In this document: positions 9,110 through 20,995 of the stretch, piece after piece
Position numbering within the stretch: position 1 is the stretch's first letter
How the letters are laid out: each line of letters starts with the position of its first letter
Source: Blastobasis lacticolella
Taxonomy: Eukaryota > Arthropoda > Insecta > Lepidoptera > Blastobasidae
Direction: 5' to 3'
Length of the DNA stretch: 64,000 nt
Assembly: GCA_905147135.1 (NCBI GenBank)
Contig: LR990046.1
Location: 10,012,501-10,076,500, forward strand
The notes under the pieces: model-generated
Databases searched by the model: none
Seen by the model: the letters and a program-made list of their open reading frames with translations, nothing else
What the model was told of the DNA's origin: nothing
Made by a program: the position numbers and the translations under genes

Positions 9110-10107
9110 TATGAATATAACATGAAACGACAAATTCTTGAAGCATTAAAACTCAAACTAACAGCGACCGAATGGCCAAAACGTGGGTGACCGCCATAGA
9201 GCACGCTCCGCTAGAGCTATCTCACATTGTTTACAGTGTCCGAGCAATAATGGTGCTAGAGATACTCGGGCAATTTTACAGATTTATTTGTAGGCCGTAA
9301 CAAAGGAGCCCGGGGGACGAATTTGGCTCGCGGGCCGTCGGCCGGGCCCGCCAATTAACAGCCGCTCGGACTGTAATAGCTAATACAACGTCCTTTTACG
9401 AGCATTCGCTCATCTAATCGCCCATTGACACGTGCTCTTCGCAATTTGCCGCGACACACACCCGCCAAATTATCAACGTTAAAATTGTGTCCGCAGGTAA
9501 GCGAAGATTGACCGACTGTAATTAATGGAGGACAAAAACTTCAACGAAACGTAATTCTTTGACGATTTAGACACTAAAATTCGACTACAAAGCAAACAAA
9601 CTAAGAGCAAAGTTACAAGCCCCACTAAATTATTACAACGGCTGTTCAACTCGCTAATTAATAAGTGTTACCGGTAAACGAGAGCCGAAGAGGGAACATC
9701 ACAAATCTCATCGCAGCTATATCAAATTATCGCGTAACTTACAGTGCTTTCTAATCACGTAAGTGCAAGTTGTGCTGGTGCGGCGGTGTCTAACAAATCA
9801 GAACAAATGAGCATCATGTCGAACGGCGCTGTCTCGGTGGGGTGCGGGCGCGGGGGGTGGGGGCTACAACCCATACTCAATCAATCATACGAGTGGGCGC
9901 GATGTGTCGCTCGATAAGGAACCGCCGCTGTACTGGCTTCGCTATGCCGCTGGAATGCTGGCTACACGTGATTTGTTAGGTTAGCTTAGCCAGTGAAACG
10001 TCAATAGAGGATATAAACGTTAAAGTTTGTAGCTAGCTGGTTGGAGTAGCTATTTTTATTACTCATTCTGTAGGCGACTTCAACATTGAATGCATGTCAA
10101 CAGTTTA
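9110..10107. other. Low-repeat interval with GC-rich blocks
   Basis: No match to other repeats in the window was noticed. GC-rich blocks lie at about 9300-9360 and 9820-9930, and homeobox-like TTAATTA or TAATTAAT words occur. This is the sort of sequence in which conserved non-coding elements are found, but conservation cannot be judged from one genome. No convincing exon. Confidence 0.3.
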
Positions 10108-10109
10108 CT

Positions 10110-10345
10110 GCAGTACTTAGGGCCTCTCCCACGAAAGGGGAGGTTATTGCCATAATCTCCACGTTTGGCAGGCGGGTTGGAGATCGCAGTATTATAAATA
10201 TAACAATGGAAAACGCTGCTGCCCATTTTCCAGCCTACGGAGACTTTAGACCTTTGCCTCGAAAACAATCGCTTTGTACGACACCCATGAGTGTAAGGGG
10301 TTAATGCTATTCTACTCTGCCGGACACCACACACACCACACTCAC
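10110..10345 (+). repeat. Dispersed repeat A
   Basis: GGGCCTCTCCCACGAAAGGG GAGG, GGCAGGCGGGTTGGAGATCG, GCTGCTGCCCATTTTCCAGC and, near the end, TACGACACCCATGAGTG, TATTCTACTCTGCCGGACAC. A second copy is at 38255-38450 and a tail piece at 62585-62640. This is a common lepidopteran repeat of unknown class; it may be the 3' end of a LINE. Confidence 0.6.
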
Positions 10346-11225
10346 TCAGACACTGTTATTGTATCCAGATACAGTAGCGAAAGCAGAATAAAATTGTTTT
10401 GCTCTGTTATATACCCCTAGAAAGCGGAGACATAATATTTTGATATCCAGTTACACAATACTGTTTCTTGATTAGTCATAAATAACACTCCATAATTATA
10501 TTATCCACCTAGACGCTTATTGAATATGGCAGTGCTGAAAATTCACAGCAACAGAAAATTCACACAGTTGCCTATTTTCAATTACATGGGCACAGTATAC
10601 CCTTACAAGCAATTATTGGAACTATTTAAATTATTATAAAGTTTAGGTGGGATTCGTTTTGTTATATTAACCCAATGTTAGATGATCTTACGTAAGCAAT
10701 GGTTGCCAAGTCCATACGATAAGCTTACTTATTTATAACTAGGTTAGTATTCTCACTTTTATTATTAGCTAATAATCCCCCTTCGGCCGTTTATAGAACC
10801 GGAGTTTCGGAAGTGGTTCCGTACGATGCTTTTTATTTACTTGTATAGAACTAGAATAATCCTAATAGAAAATCATTTTGTAACAAACAGTCAAACTAAT
10901 TTTAAAACCGCCATCCTGGCTCGATTGTCCGATTGGGCATCAATAATTAAGTGTAACATAAAAGCTGCAATCTCTCCCTGAGAGGAGCCTCTGGAAGGAA
11001 GCTCTAATGCTCTTCTAATAGCCGAAGTTGAGCAATAACGCGAAGTAGGGCGGATGGAGCGGACGCGGAAACTACAATCGTTCGAACATGGGCCGAGCGC
11101 ACAGCGGGTGTAGCCAGCATGCATTCCATTTTCGAATTGGAAATTCGAAAAGAAAGGGAAACGTATGGAATTGACATAAGCAATAGGAAAGTGATATAAG
11201 CGATCTCTAATGACATCTAAATGAA
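10346..11225. other. Unassigned interval with a GC-rich block
   Basis: A GC-rich block at 10965-11110 is open on the minus strand (10891-11124, 77 residues, Ser/Arg-rich). No motif is recognised and coding status is unsupported. The rest is AT-rich. Confidence 0.3.
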
Positions 11226-11422
11226 TCTATACTAATATTATAAAGAGAAAAGATTTGATTGCTTGTTTGTTTGTAATGGATAAACTCAAATACTACTTAT
11301 ACAATATTTAAAATTCTTTCAATAACAATATAGGGTATAGTTTTTTCCCGAAATGAACGGGTCCAGAACGTAGTAACCGAATTTGCGCGGACGAAGTCTC
11401 AAGTCGCGGGCATAAAAGCTAG
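11226..11422 (+). mobile_element. Helitron-like element, short copy
   Basis: Starts TCTATACTAATATTATAAAG after an A (11225) and ends GCATAAAAGCTAG before a T (11423), with GCGCGGACGAAGTC close to the 3' end. It is related to 8333-9109 over the first 60 bp. It is only 197 bp, so non-autonomous. Confidence 0.6.
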
Positions 11423-12830
11423 TAGCTGAAATAGGCAGATAGGATAGACTGTTCTATGATGCAACACTGGATGAAACTCCATGACGTTTATTTGAATATT
11501 TTTTATTATGACTGCTTGTAATGATAAAATGAATTGAATGTTTAATTATGTAATTGATTTTTCTATAGTATTAACAATAGTTTATAAGTAAAACTAACAT
11601 ACATTACGGAAATATAAATTGGTGTGAAACTCTAAAATAAATTGTATAGTTGTAGGTTTTGTATAATGCGTATATTTTAAATTTTTATTGTATAAAAATT
11701 AAATTTAGTAAAGAACATAAATAAAGAGATTAATAATAAAATAACATTTCGGCATCGGCTGCAAAGCCGATCGAACGTAGCCGACTAGTTCCAATCGGCA
11801 GTCGAATTAGAATTGCTGTTTGGCACCGGTATTACGACGCGCGTCGTCGGCTGACGCGCCCGCCCCAATAAGCCACGCTAATGATCCACTGAACGCAACA
11901 TCATTGGCAGCTAATGAATTTATGCCAGCACCATGGGAGAAACAATCGAATCTCCACCCACAAATTTGGTATCTATAGATGTTCGGCGTAACTACGGATA
12001 ACTGCATGATCCGTCAGTGTTGTGTTACTTATTTATTCATATGGAGCGTTATGAATATGTTGTTAAGTGAAAAGGTAAATACTTGGGAAAATTATATTCA
12101 CACACTAGCTGCTTGCTTGTTTGTTTGCACGTTCAACTAATTCAACGTAATTTGTAAAATATTTTTTTAGTTTTCGTATTGTGGATTTCAATCCCAATTA
12201 CAAATTTATCTAAAGAGTTTGGGGCTGTGGAAAAAGGGCAGTTGTCCCGTTTGGGTCGCTACTGGCGTCAGCACTGTTGCTGAATATAATATTCTCTGCC
12301 CCCAGTCACCTAAGATATACCGTCCTCTCTCAGCAAAACAGACGATCAATAAAAAGAGGTATTGCCAAAGACATGGACATAGACATTATTTATTTTGACA
12401 TCACAATACTCATAATACAAAACTCATTGATCAAGTTACATTTGTATATCTAAATTTAACACGTGTATAGGCGTATAAGACGTGTATAGACTTTATAAAT
12501 TATTTTTTATTCATTTTAAATGACTTAATAGCATCATACTCTGTTTTCTATCTGAATCACTATTTTTACATGCCTTGTAAAATGAAAAAGAAATTGAATA
12601 AATATGGGCGGAAAGCCCTTTTTAATAAAAGACAGACACCGAATTATGTTTAAATATGATTTATACCATGGACCTATTCAATTGATTATCATAGATACCC
12701 TATAAATACAGGGTTAAACTTTAGGAATTTTCGTGCCACAGTAATCTAAACAATAAACTTTAATAATGAAACCGTCTTCAAATCACAAAAAAGTTAAAAA
12801 TAAACAGTACAAGTAAATTTAGGTAGGTAT
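11423..12830. other. Unassigned AT-rich interval
   Basis: A GC-richer spot at 11745-11900 holds short frames without motifs. GGGCGGAAAGCCC near 12606 could form a small hairpin. No repeats or genes were recognised. Confidence 0.3.
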
Positions 12831-12880
12831 TTATTTTTGGAGTTGGTACCGCACACCAACCCTCCCGCCCCTTTCTTGAG
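12831..12880. repeat. Half of a fold-back element
   Basis: TATTTTTGGAGTTGGTACCG, then CACACCAACCCTCC. This matches one arm of the fold-back element at 42786-42877 in inverse orientation. The other arm is not present here. Confidence 0.45.
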
Positions 12881-13285
12881 GAACATGACTATGCTGACAC
12901 CATGTCCAAAAAGAAATGATACCAAGTTACTTAGAAGAGTATATTAGAAAGCTTTTAAATTGTTTGTAATTTTATAGCGGTTTGATTTTTTATCAAAGCT
13001 TTATCTTTAGATTACTGCAGGCACAACCATTCCTAAAGTTAGTATACGTAGCGGATGACACAGACGGCATTTGTATGTATTTAGGTACTCATACGTATTA
13101 CACTCCTGATATAACGAATATCTGCTAAGAAACCGCTTCTTAGTATTTAAAATTACATAATTTTTAATAATTTTATTTAACGACAGGAGGATTCTGAGAA
13201 GTTTACCAATATTATGAGACAGTCACTCATTGAGGTGTTATAAATGTCACTTTAATTATTTTGTTTATATCGCTCTTCAAGAAGC
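12881..13285. other. Unassigned interval
   Basis: AT-rich with no recognised features. Confidence 0.3.
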
Positions 13286-13432
13286 TCAGTAAACGTCTCC
13301 GGGAGGCGCCGGGTGACGGGGTGACCCTCGTGTTTTGGCTTGGATTTCACACGCAGCGGATAAACATCGCCATCCAGCGCGGGAATCCCGCCGCCATGAT
13401 AGGCACCTTACGGTAAGGCGCTAAGGCTTTTA
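13286..13432 (+). pseudogene. Possible LINE ORF2 C-terminal remnant
   Basis: A short GC-rich block. One plus frame (about 13346-13412) reads FHTQRINIAIQRGNPAAMIG then TLR*. The IQRGNPAA-like phrase resembles the C-terminus of some insect LINE ORF2 proteins as I recall them. The similarity covers fewer than 25 residues, upstream stops interrupt the frame, and no catalytic motif is present. Confidence 0.25.
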
Positions 13433-13435
13433 CAC

Positions 13436-13857
13436 ATTTTAAAATTTAGGTTTGTCTAAGGCTATTTAAGTTTAGTTTAGTTTTTATGTTTTATTTTTGG
13501 ATATCATAACAATGTAAATGCTTTATTTAACGAAAAGTATTTACATTTTTTTACAACCTATCTACTTTCGATATTTATGTCGAACTTTTATGTGAAATCT
13601 TCACTCGTAAATGTTAATTTTGAGTACATAGTCTTCTTAATATTTGGTTTGGTCACGATTACTGACTGAATATTTACGTATTATTCATGAAATTATTAGC
13701 CACTACAATAGACCCCATCGTGTAGATGATATCTGAGTACATTTCTTAAAACCTTTAAATATCTGAATATCTGAAAAATAATCTGCAATTTAGCATGCAG
13801 ATAGTTATGAGATAGGCATATAGATGGGATATTTGAAAATTCCCACGGGAAGGGCAT
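13436..13857. other. Unassigned interval
   Basis: AT-rich with nothing recognised. The right end leads into a Helitron-like 3' end. Confidence 0.3.
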
Positions 13858-13935
13858 GAAACGGGAGTGCGAATATGGGAAATTAATATTTCCGGAAAAC
13901 CACGCGACGCGGGTGAAGTCTTGTTCAAAAGCTAG
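13858..13935 (+). mobile_element. Helitron-like 3' end fragment
   Basis: Ends CGACGCGGGTGAAGTCTTG, TTCAAAAGCTAG followed by T, like the ends at 9109 and 11422. The 5' TCTATAC end was not found in the preceding 300 bp, so it is truncated or diverged. Confidence 0.4.
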
Positions 13936-14014
13936 TGGGGAGCGCACTCCTTATATCGGGAGAAAGCCAGAAGTTCAGATCGGAATATTACTGTACTCGT
14001 GCGGTAATGTGGCT

Positions 14015-14160
14015 TTTTTTTATTGCAGTAAAGAGAGAATATTTTTGAAAATCTTAGCAGAGGCTTTTTTATTGCCTAGGAAGGCACACTGTGCGACGAT
14101 CTACCTGATGGAAAGTAGCCATCGACATGTGCAACCTAAGGGGAGCGGCCTTTGAGGTGC
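14015..14160 (+). repeat. SINE/LINE tail repeat
   Basis: TTTTTTATTGCCTAGGAAGG, CTACCTGATGGAAAGTAGCC, CATGTGCAACCTAAGGGGAG. Same family as 40770-40935, with the same order of blocks. Confidence 0.5.
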
Positions 14161-15340
14161 CTGTAGACATGCCTTTTGAAGAACTACATGTCTCTAGTAG
14201 TGCAAAGAAAAAACATCGGGAGCTCAATCCACATCTTATAGTGCGCGGTAAAAAGGCTCGCGATGTCCGTACGTTAGTTGGATACCAGGCATCTATACCT
14301 TATTTACATTCCCGTGAGACAAAGTGTAAACAAAGAAAACAATGATTGTCAAACATACAACATTATTACTTTTGTAAGGATACGAATCCTTGGACCAACT
14401 TTCTTCTAAGTGTTTGAATATGTTAATAATAGTCTCCTTATCTGTAGAACACATTGGAGTATGCTTGGAATGCTTTATATTCGGCGAAGTAAAAGTGCAA
14501 GCGTTGCTTAGACTAGGTTCACTCATTTTGAACCGAATTAACGTGCAGATAACAAAAACTCAACAATAACACGATGTAAAAACGTAACTCAATAATAAAA
14601 CTTAACAAAAACAATAACATTATAATCGCGAAAGAATCGCACTCGCGTCAACAAATTGATCAAGAGTAAAAATGGCGGATATTACCCGGCTAAATACGAA
14701 AGCTGATAATTCTACGTTCATTATTTGAAATAACTGTTTATCTTCATTAGGTGGTATTAAAATGCGTTCATAGTTCGATATTCACCGTGCTTTCAGGCAT
14801 TTTTAAGACCAACAATTATGTTAAGAATAAATTAAAGATATTATGTTTCTTTTTTCATAAATGGTTGAAAAAAAAATCATTGAAAATAAAAAAATCATTG
14901 TGAGTTTTGGATGAAAAAATAACACCTAAATTAATTTGTTTATGTTTTGTTTATAAGGGCGCAGGGCCCTAGTTAAAATAGCAACTACTTGATGAATGTT
15001 CTGTAATTGATGAAAATATGGCATCTCAAATAACCTTTTTGTGGTTTGTTTATATTTTGTCTCACGGGAACGTGGTATAGGTGGTATTGCGGTATAGACA
15101 AAAAAAAAATTGGTGGTGTGAATGAAATCTATCCCATCTTCGGAGGGAGCGGTGGTGGAAAAGTTACCAAACCAACTAAACAGTTCCTCGTAACATTCCC
15201 CGTTGTACAGTCGATAAAGGTACTCTGTTTTGGGGACGTTCATCACCAATTACAATTTTTCAATACAAAGCGGCTTTTAAAAAGTGGCCCGCGTTTTTGA
15301 AATGACACTTAAGGCTACGACTCGAGTGTTTTTTGAGCAC
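14161..15340. other. Unassigned interval with a distant inverted repeat
   Basis: A stretch near 14285-14335 (CTATACC, TTCCCGTGAGACAAAGTGTA, AACAAA) recurs inverted at about 15045-15083 (TGTTTATATTTTGTCTCACG, GGAACGTGGTATAG). The two may be ends of a degraded DNA transposon about 800 bp long. No transposase frame is seen between them. Confidence 0.4.
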
Positions 15341-15348
15341 TAGTGCAG

Positions 15349-15437
15349 TGAAATTTAGGAATTGTGTACAATGTACTCATTAAAACACATTTCCTTGTAA
15401 ATGTAAACCTTCTACAAATCATTGTACACCTAAATTG
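15349..15437. repeat. Short inverted repeat
   Basis: AATTTAGGAATTGTGTACAA TG on the left and CATTGTACACCTAAATT on the right pair if 5 bases bulge out of the left arm. It could be a small MITE remnant. Confidence 0.4.
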
Positions 15438-15440
15438 GCT

Positions 15441-16780
15441 CGCCATTGTTTACATTTCAAACCTCTTATCTTATTTCTGCATTCGCTAGCAAATCTGTCA
15501 CCACTGTAGTATCCCGCAGCCCGTTGTTTCAATGTACAGAGTTCCGAGTGCATCTTTGAGAGCCGTTGGCCCTCCGTGATAAATCGTGGAGGCGCCAACT
15601 CCGGCCAGTCACGTCGGCCAAATCATACAGATGACCCCGTAATGTATTACTCATCCTGGTCGTAATAGGTACCGCGTGACTATAGCTACAGTATAGAGGA
15701 GGTGGTAAGTAGACAACTAATTATTTATCTTGTAGTACTTCTACAAATCCTATATTTTGATCAGAAAGTATAGCTTGGCCACGTAGCTCTATCCTCTGAT
15801 AGAGGATAGCATCAACTGATGCTAGCTCCGCGCTATCTTGGTCTGACCGACGACATCAGCCTTCGTCGCGTCGGTCGAGCAAATACAGCCTCTGTCTATT
15901 CTACCATTGCATAATAGTTGTATGAAAGGGTAAAGTCATACTTCCTGACCCAAATGTAGGGCTAGTAGAGTTAGAAGCTTGGCTCTACCGTTAAGAGCTT
16001 AGGAGGCTTACCCAATCAATTTTATATTTTTGGCGGGATTTCATCTTTTTGCACGGAATTGATGCCCTACTTCTTCCTAGCAAGCATACTAAATTTCAGA
16101 TTTCTAACACTTTTTTAACAACTTTCTAACGGAATGTTTTATTTAATTTCATATTCAGAGCTGCACCCTTGTTTATTGGATGTTGGAGGTTAAATGTGTG
16201 CAAATCCTAGTCTGCTTAATAAATTTCAGCTTCTTGCTTCAGCAGGACTTCGAGATACTTTGAGAAACTTCTAGGTCTAGGGTACTCCTTAGACCTAGAA
16301 GTTTTGATAAGAAATGAGTCAGTCAGTGTAGAAATCGACGAATTTTAGATACAAATAAAATGAAACAAGCAAGACAACTGAAACTTTGTGTATTTTATAA
16401 GGCTGCTACGTGTATCTTATTTTCATAATTTCAACTTTCTGGAATTATTTAGACCGAAGATATAAAAATTCGAATACTTTTTGTTCGGCTTGGCGGGGGC
16501 ACTTCCGACTTCCCACATCTTATTAACAAACTGATTTGCTGATTATAACATGGAATTGATGAAATGTATACTTTTAGTTAAGTTAACATTATTTGCAAAA
16601 TAACTAGCTACCTACCTACTCAGAAATATCTTAATTTAAACCACCTTTGAAAAAGTACATTAAAAAGTGTAAAGGAAGTATCGCGCCGCAATGACGAGTG
16701 TCTGCGAATAAAGAGCAAAATTAACAAAATAAACAGATAGCGGGTGTTTGCCCGGCTACCGGGTAATCCTCTTATCGCCT
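15441..16780. other. Unassigned interval
   Basis: Mixed-composition sequence without recognisable repeats or genes apart from the mini-hairpins at 15789-15824. Confidence 0.3.
15789..15824. repeat. Two adjoining perfect mini-hairpins
   Basis: CTATCCTCT-GAT-AGAGGATAG (15789-15809) is followed at once by TAGCATCA-AC-TGATGCTA (15807-15824). The two overlap by three bases. Confidence 0.6.
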
Positions 16781-16930
16781 TATCCCGGCCGGTTGATCGG
16801 AGGCTTCGCCGCTCCGCCCGCCGCCGCTCCGGAACAGAACTAAGCACGCGCCGCCATCTCACTTCCTTTGGAAAATGTTTGCCTCACGATTGTTAACTCG
16901 GTTCCATTACAATTCTCGTTGAGGGGTTTG
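16780..16930. promoter_or_regulatory. GC-rich candidate regulatory block
   Basis: A GC-rich island in AT-rich DNA with paired CTTATC words (CTCTTATCGCCTTATCCC, possible GATA sites), a GCCGCCATCT (YY1/Pleiohomeotic-like) and CACTTCC (ETS-like) within 100 bp. No transcript evidence exists and such short words are frequent by chance. Confidence 0.2.
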
Positions 16931-17014
16931 ATGTCACGCGTTCGAGTGGGTATTTGAAAGGTTATCGGAATGAGTTTCAAATTTGTATTTCAATATATGA
17001 TTAACTTATTATGA

Positions 17015-17330
17015 TTAAATAGCTTTTAAACGCGACTTCGTCCGCGTAAAATTCGGTTTTACGTTTCTCGTTTAAATCTGCCTTGTCCACTACAAAAGAG
17101 GTGTGACGTTGTGTTGGTAAATAAGTTGTAGAAAATGGAAACTTTAGCTAAATGTATAAAAAGTAAATTTTTGTATAAATTACAAATAGGAGATGCCATA
17201 CAAAGAGGAATCTCTTACAAAATGTTTACAAAGTGGGGGCAATTGCAGATATCCTAAACAATCTAAAGGAGATTAAAAACATTTTAAATTCTAAAATTTA
17301 AAAAGCAAGAAAGAAATACCTCTAATTGTA
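17015..17330 (-). mobile_element. Helitron-like or related dispersed repeat, minus strand
   Basis: Read on the minus strand the 3' part is TTTTACGCGGACGAAGTCGC GTTTAAAAGCTATT, the same kind of end as at 11422 but without an intact CTAG. Further in are AAACGAGAAACGTAAAACC and TGTATGGCATCTCCTATTTG, both typical of a widespread lepidopteran repeat. Confidence 0.4.
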
Positions 17331-17373
17331 TTTATTTTCTCGTATGATTTGTAATGATAAATTTATGAAATTA

Positions 17374-17897
17374 TTAGTTGGTATACTCTGGTTGGTATAT
17401 CTCTGTAAAGCTCATAGGGCTTATATACAAGAGTATAATTAGACCGATGATGCTCTATGGCTGTGAGACATGGCCAGCGCTGACGAAGCACGTTCGCGAA
17501 CTTCACACCAACGAAATAAAAATGCTGCGGTGGATGTGCGGAGTTACTCGACTCGATCGAATACGTAACGAGTACATTCGTGGCAGCGGTGGCGTGAGGG
17601 ATCGCAGATAAGATCGAGGAGGCTCGTCTGCGCTGGTTTGGTCAAGTGTTACGTAAGCCTCAGGAATACGTGGGAAATAGGTGCCTGAATCTGCCGGTAT
17701 CAGGAAAAAGGCCCCGTGGACGACCAAAGAAGCGATGGATTGACATCGCTGAGACGAATGCGAGAGCCAACGGCTTACGACGAGAGGATGCCGAATACCA
17801 GGCGAAGTGGAGAAGATTGAGTAGGAAAGCGGACCCTGGCAGAGGCCGGGATAAGCGGTAGGACGATGATGATGATGATTAGTTGGTATACTCTGGT
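17374..17897 (+). mobile_element. 5'-truncated RTE-type LINE with perfect target-site duplication
   Basis: The element spans about 17393-17878 and is flanked by two identical 19-bp copies of TTAGTTGGTATACTCTGGT (17374-17392 and 17879-17897). It ends in GACGATGATGATGATGATT, the short-repeat tail typical of RTE-clade LINEs. Only the last part of ORF2 is present. The perfect duplication points to a recent insertion. Confidence 0.9.
17400..17861 (+). pseudogene. RTE ORF2 C-terminal fragment, frameshifted
   Basis: The first frame (to 17611) reads YKSIIRPMMLYGCETW, TKHVRELHTNEIKMLRWMCG and TRLDRIRNEYIRGS. The second (17646-17861) reads LRKPQEYVGNRCLNLPVSG, KRPRGRPKKRWIDIAETNA. Together they are the region after the polymerase domain in RTE-type LINE ORF2. 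A frame change at about 17604, apparently a loss of two bases, separates them. The YADD polymerase motif and the endonuclease lie upstream in full elements and are missing. The same block occurs inverted at 22931-23230. Confidence 0.85.
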
Positions 17898-18235
17898 AAA
17901 ATAATATTCTTAAATAATCATTAAAGCAAAGTAATAATGAGACTTCTTCATTAGCAGCCTTAATTCCTTTTTGTAGCTTCTAAAAAAAAAAGTCGTTACA
18001 AAAAAGGATCAAAATTCGTGTTTTATTTTTGTGTGACTTCTAGAACCAACACAAAAGAAAAGTGATTTTAAATTTTAAAAGCAAAACTGCAATAAGGCCG
18101 TGAGGCTGATAGTTTTTTTCTGCTTCTAGATCCCACACATGAGGATAAAAAAGTACTATCGCTAAGAAAAGTCGAAATTTAGGGTACTAAAAAAATGTTA
18201 TTTGTGCTAAGTTGTGCACGGGCATACCATCGACC
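17898..18235. other. Unassigned interval
   Basis: AT-rich, with several runs of TTTTTGT and CTTCTAGA, and no recognised element. Confidence 0.3.
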
Positions 18236-18335
18236 GAATAAAGTGGACTAAGAAAAGCAGAAAGGCGGACCCTGGGCCCGCGCGCGTTGCGCGGGAGCGC
18301 CACCTGGATTTAACGTCAAGATGATAATTATGCTA
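18236..18335 (+). mobile_element. RTE-type LINE 3' tail fragment
   Basis: AAGTGGACTAAGAAAAGCAG, AAAGGCGGACCCTGGGCCC, then a GCGCGCGTTGCGCGGGAGCG stretch and AACGTCAAGATGATAATTAT. It matches the tails at 25067-25270 and 29400-29560. Confidence 0.5.
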
Positions 18336-18377
18336 CCATCTTTTTGTAGGTCTCCTAAATCTCTACTATGGCTACAA

Positions 18378-18440
18378 AGTGGAATTTTTGTTATACTCGA
18401 TGACGTAGGACGACCTACGGCGCCCTCAGTCTATTGTCGA
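18378..18440 (+). repeat. Dispersed repeat X
   Basis: GTGGAATTTTTGTTATACTC, ATGACGTAGGACGACCTACG GCGCCCTCAGTCTATT. The same blocks in the same order occur at 50721-50835, where the middle is expanded. Confidence 0.5.
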
Positions 18441-18875
18441 CATCAAACCTCCCTCGCGACAAAATGACAACTTTATTATAGTAACATTTACTACCAATAT
18501 CGAATAATAACTTAATCACTTCACCACAAGTAAATCACCGTAGTAAAATTCAAATTCAGGCAATCCGGAGCCATTTATCAGTTGACGACAAGTTATGAGC
18601 TTAATACCGTAAAAGCCACGACTCCGATCTAATCGAAGTCGATAAGTACCTATCCTAAAATTGCATACCAAAATACTGATGCTTGTATAGGCAGGTATTA
18701 CATGTAGGAAGCATTTTAAATACTAACCGTGTTATTTGTAATTACCGTACGACGGTTTTGTTGATAGCAATTTGACGACGTTATCTTAGTTGTTTTTAGT
18801 TCTGACGATGCGAATTCCATGAAATTCAATATGGCTGCCTAGTGCTCGTGTATACGTACATACATACTCACGCAC
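18441..18875. other. Unassigned interval
   Basis: Nothing recognised. Confidence 0.3.
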
Positions 18876-18995
18876 TAACCAAAGGTGGAAGAGGGCAAAT
18901 TAGGTGTTTATGGGTCGTAGCTTGTGACACTCGATACTCTCTGCCTACCCTTGTGGGGTACGGGCGGGAGTGTGTATTGTATGTATGTAAAGTCA
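18876..18995 (+). repeat. Lepidoptera-type repeat tail
   Basis: GATACTCTCTGCCTACCCTT, GTGGGGTACGGGCGGGAGTG, then TATTGTATGTATGTAAAG. The 'CTCTGCCTACCCCT...GGG...TGTATGTATGTA' order is typical of a common moth/butterfly repeat tail. Confidence 0.4.
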
Positions 18996-20995
18996 AATTT
19001 TTGAATTTTGAAACAAATCAAGGTTTGGTGTACCCACTTGCTCCTAAATAGACTATTTGTAAGAGGCTTGAAATTTTGTTACGACAATGAAAAACGGGAA
19101 AAAAAATTGTATAAAAGAGGTGACAAATGCTGTGTCGTCAAGACAGCCAAATCGGGTATCTACATTATTAAAAAAATATATTGAAATTCTTACTTAATGT
19201 ATTAGTAATTGAAACTATTGTCTATTTCCTGTAAAAAATTTTAGCTGAACTGCGGAGTGGAGCAGCGTCAAAGCGTAGCCACTAGAAAAACCACTTTGAC
19301 CGAGTACTTTCTTCTATCCACCTATTACACAAAATAAGGAAACAAAATGAACTGTCCAATATTGAATGAAATTGTAGAGAAAATTAACAGGTATAAATGA
19401 TTAAATATCTTGTACTCGTTGTCAGAGGGATGAATCGAAGAGATAGAAGGATTTTTTTTTAAATTACGGATTACGTTAACAAACATAACAGACTAAACAC
19501 AAATCACAAATATTCCCTGTTCGCTCACTCTACAATGATTATGAATCTTGCTATCCCGTTTTTTCGTCTATTCAAATAAGCTCTAAGAAAATAACGCGCG
19601 CAATGTTTTGAACGTTCGACATGTTGCTCAAGCTAACAACGACCTGACGTTTCTTTTGAAACATCGGCATTTTATAATTTCCTTATAAAATTTACATCAA
19701 ACCATTTTAAAGACGGTGTAATTTAAAAGCATGAATGTGAAAGCGCAAATTATGGAAATACACCTGGATTATCTTTTCATCGGTAAGTTATTTCATTCGT
19801 GGTCGCGGCGATCGGGAATAAATTTTAGAAATTGTGACAAAAATATGCATCGTAATAGTGTGAATTTGCAATAATTGAAATGCTTTAAAACCTTAAAACA
19901 ACATACCATTAAAGATTGATTTAAAATTATTGACAAATTGAGCAATATTTCAGTGATCGAAAATATTTTTAAGCTAACAGGGTCGGATTTAGTATTTTTG
20001 TATAAAATTTTAATACTGAAATCTTGTAAATAGCGGTCCTCAATTTTATATGTATAAATTATAAATTAGGGTTTCATACCAAAAATTTACCTAAATGTCA
20101 TTTTTAATATTCTGACATTTTATTAAACAACTTAACGGATTAATCGCGTATTTACGTTTACATACATTTATTTGTTTATTGTACGTTTCCTAAAGTCCAG
20201 ACATGGCGATGTCTGGGTTGCAAATTGGAAGTGTTGCGCTGTAAACATTTTGAAGAACAAGATAATAAGTAGATGCAAGTCCCTTCAGTCCTGGTGCATC
20301 ATTATTATATGAATTTTTACTGAAAATAAAGAATATTCTGCCTGTTTCATATAATAATGTACTTATCCATTTCATTATTATTATTTTTTTCATGACTTTG
20401 GCCTCTAGAGGGCATCATATTCAATTTATTGTGAAGTCACATAGGCCAACCTGTGGATAATGAAGATACTTCTAACGATAAGTAAGTAGGTACCTACTTA
20501 ATTTAGAAGTTATGAGCAACAAATAAACATTCATACCGGTCAAAATCATAACCCTCCTTTTTGCAAAACCAAACACTGCCGATTCACGGTATGTAGGATC
20601 GAGAGATCAAAAAGACTGTGGCAGGTTGAAACCTACGCCCATCAGGGTGATTCACTAGACATCTTACCTTTTATTATAATGACAATATTAAATTATAAGG
20701 ACAATGTTAAAAAAAGGGCGTCTTTCGCTCCGGACGACTTCGTCAGATTTGTTTGTGTTCGTTACTAGTAGAAATTCGTAGCAAAAATATAATGGACTGC
20801 CTTGTTCCGACCCTGCATTTGCATTAGTGTGTGTGTTATAAGAGATGTGTGACATTTTGTCTCGTATTTAAATTCGGTATGTACTCTCTGCTCCTGTATA
20901 TAAATTTTTTTACGTCAATGCTAAGGGCTGTTGGCATATACAACCTTTCTTGACAAAACAGTTATCTAATTCTATCAGTTGATTCAAAGCAAGTT
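18996..20995. other. Unassigned AT-rich interval
   Basis: No genes seen. The segment 20535-20660 (ACCGGTCAAAATCATAACCC TCCTTTTT ... CAGGGTGATTCACTAGACAT) resembles a widespread lepidopteran repeat tail. Everything else is unassigned. Confidence 0.3.
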
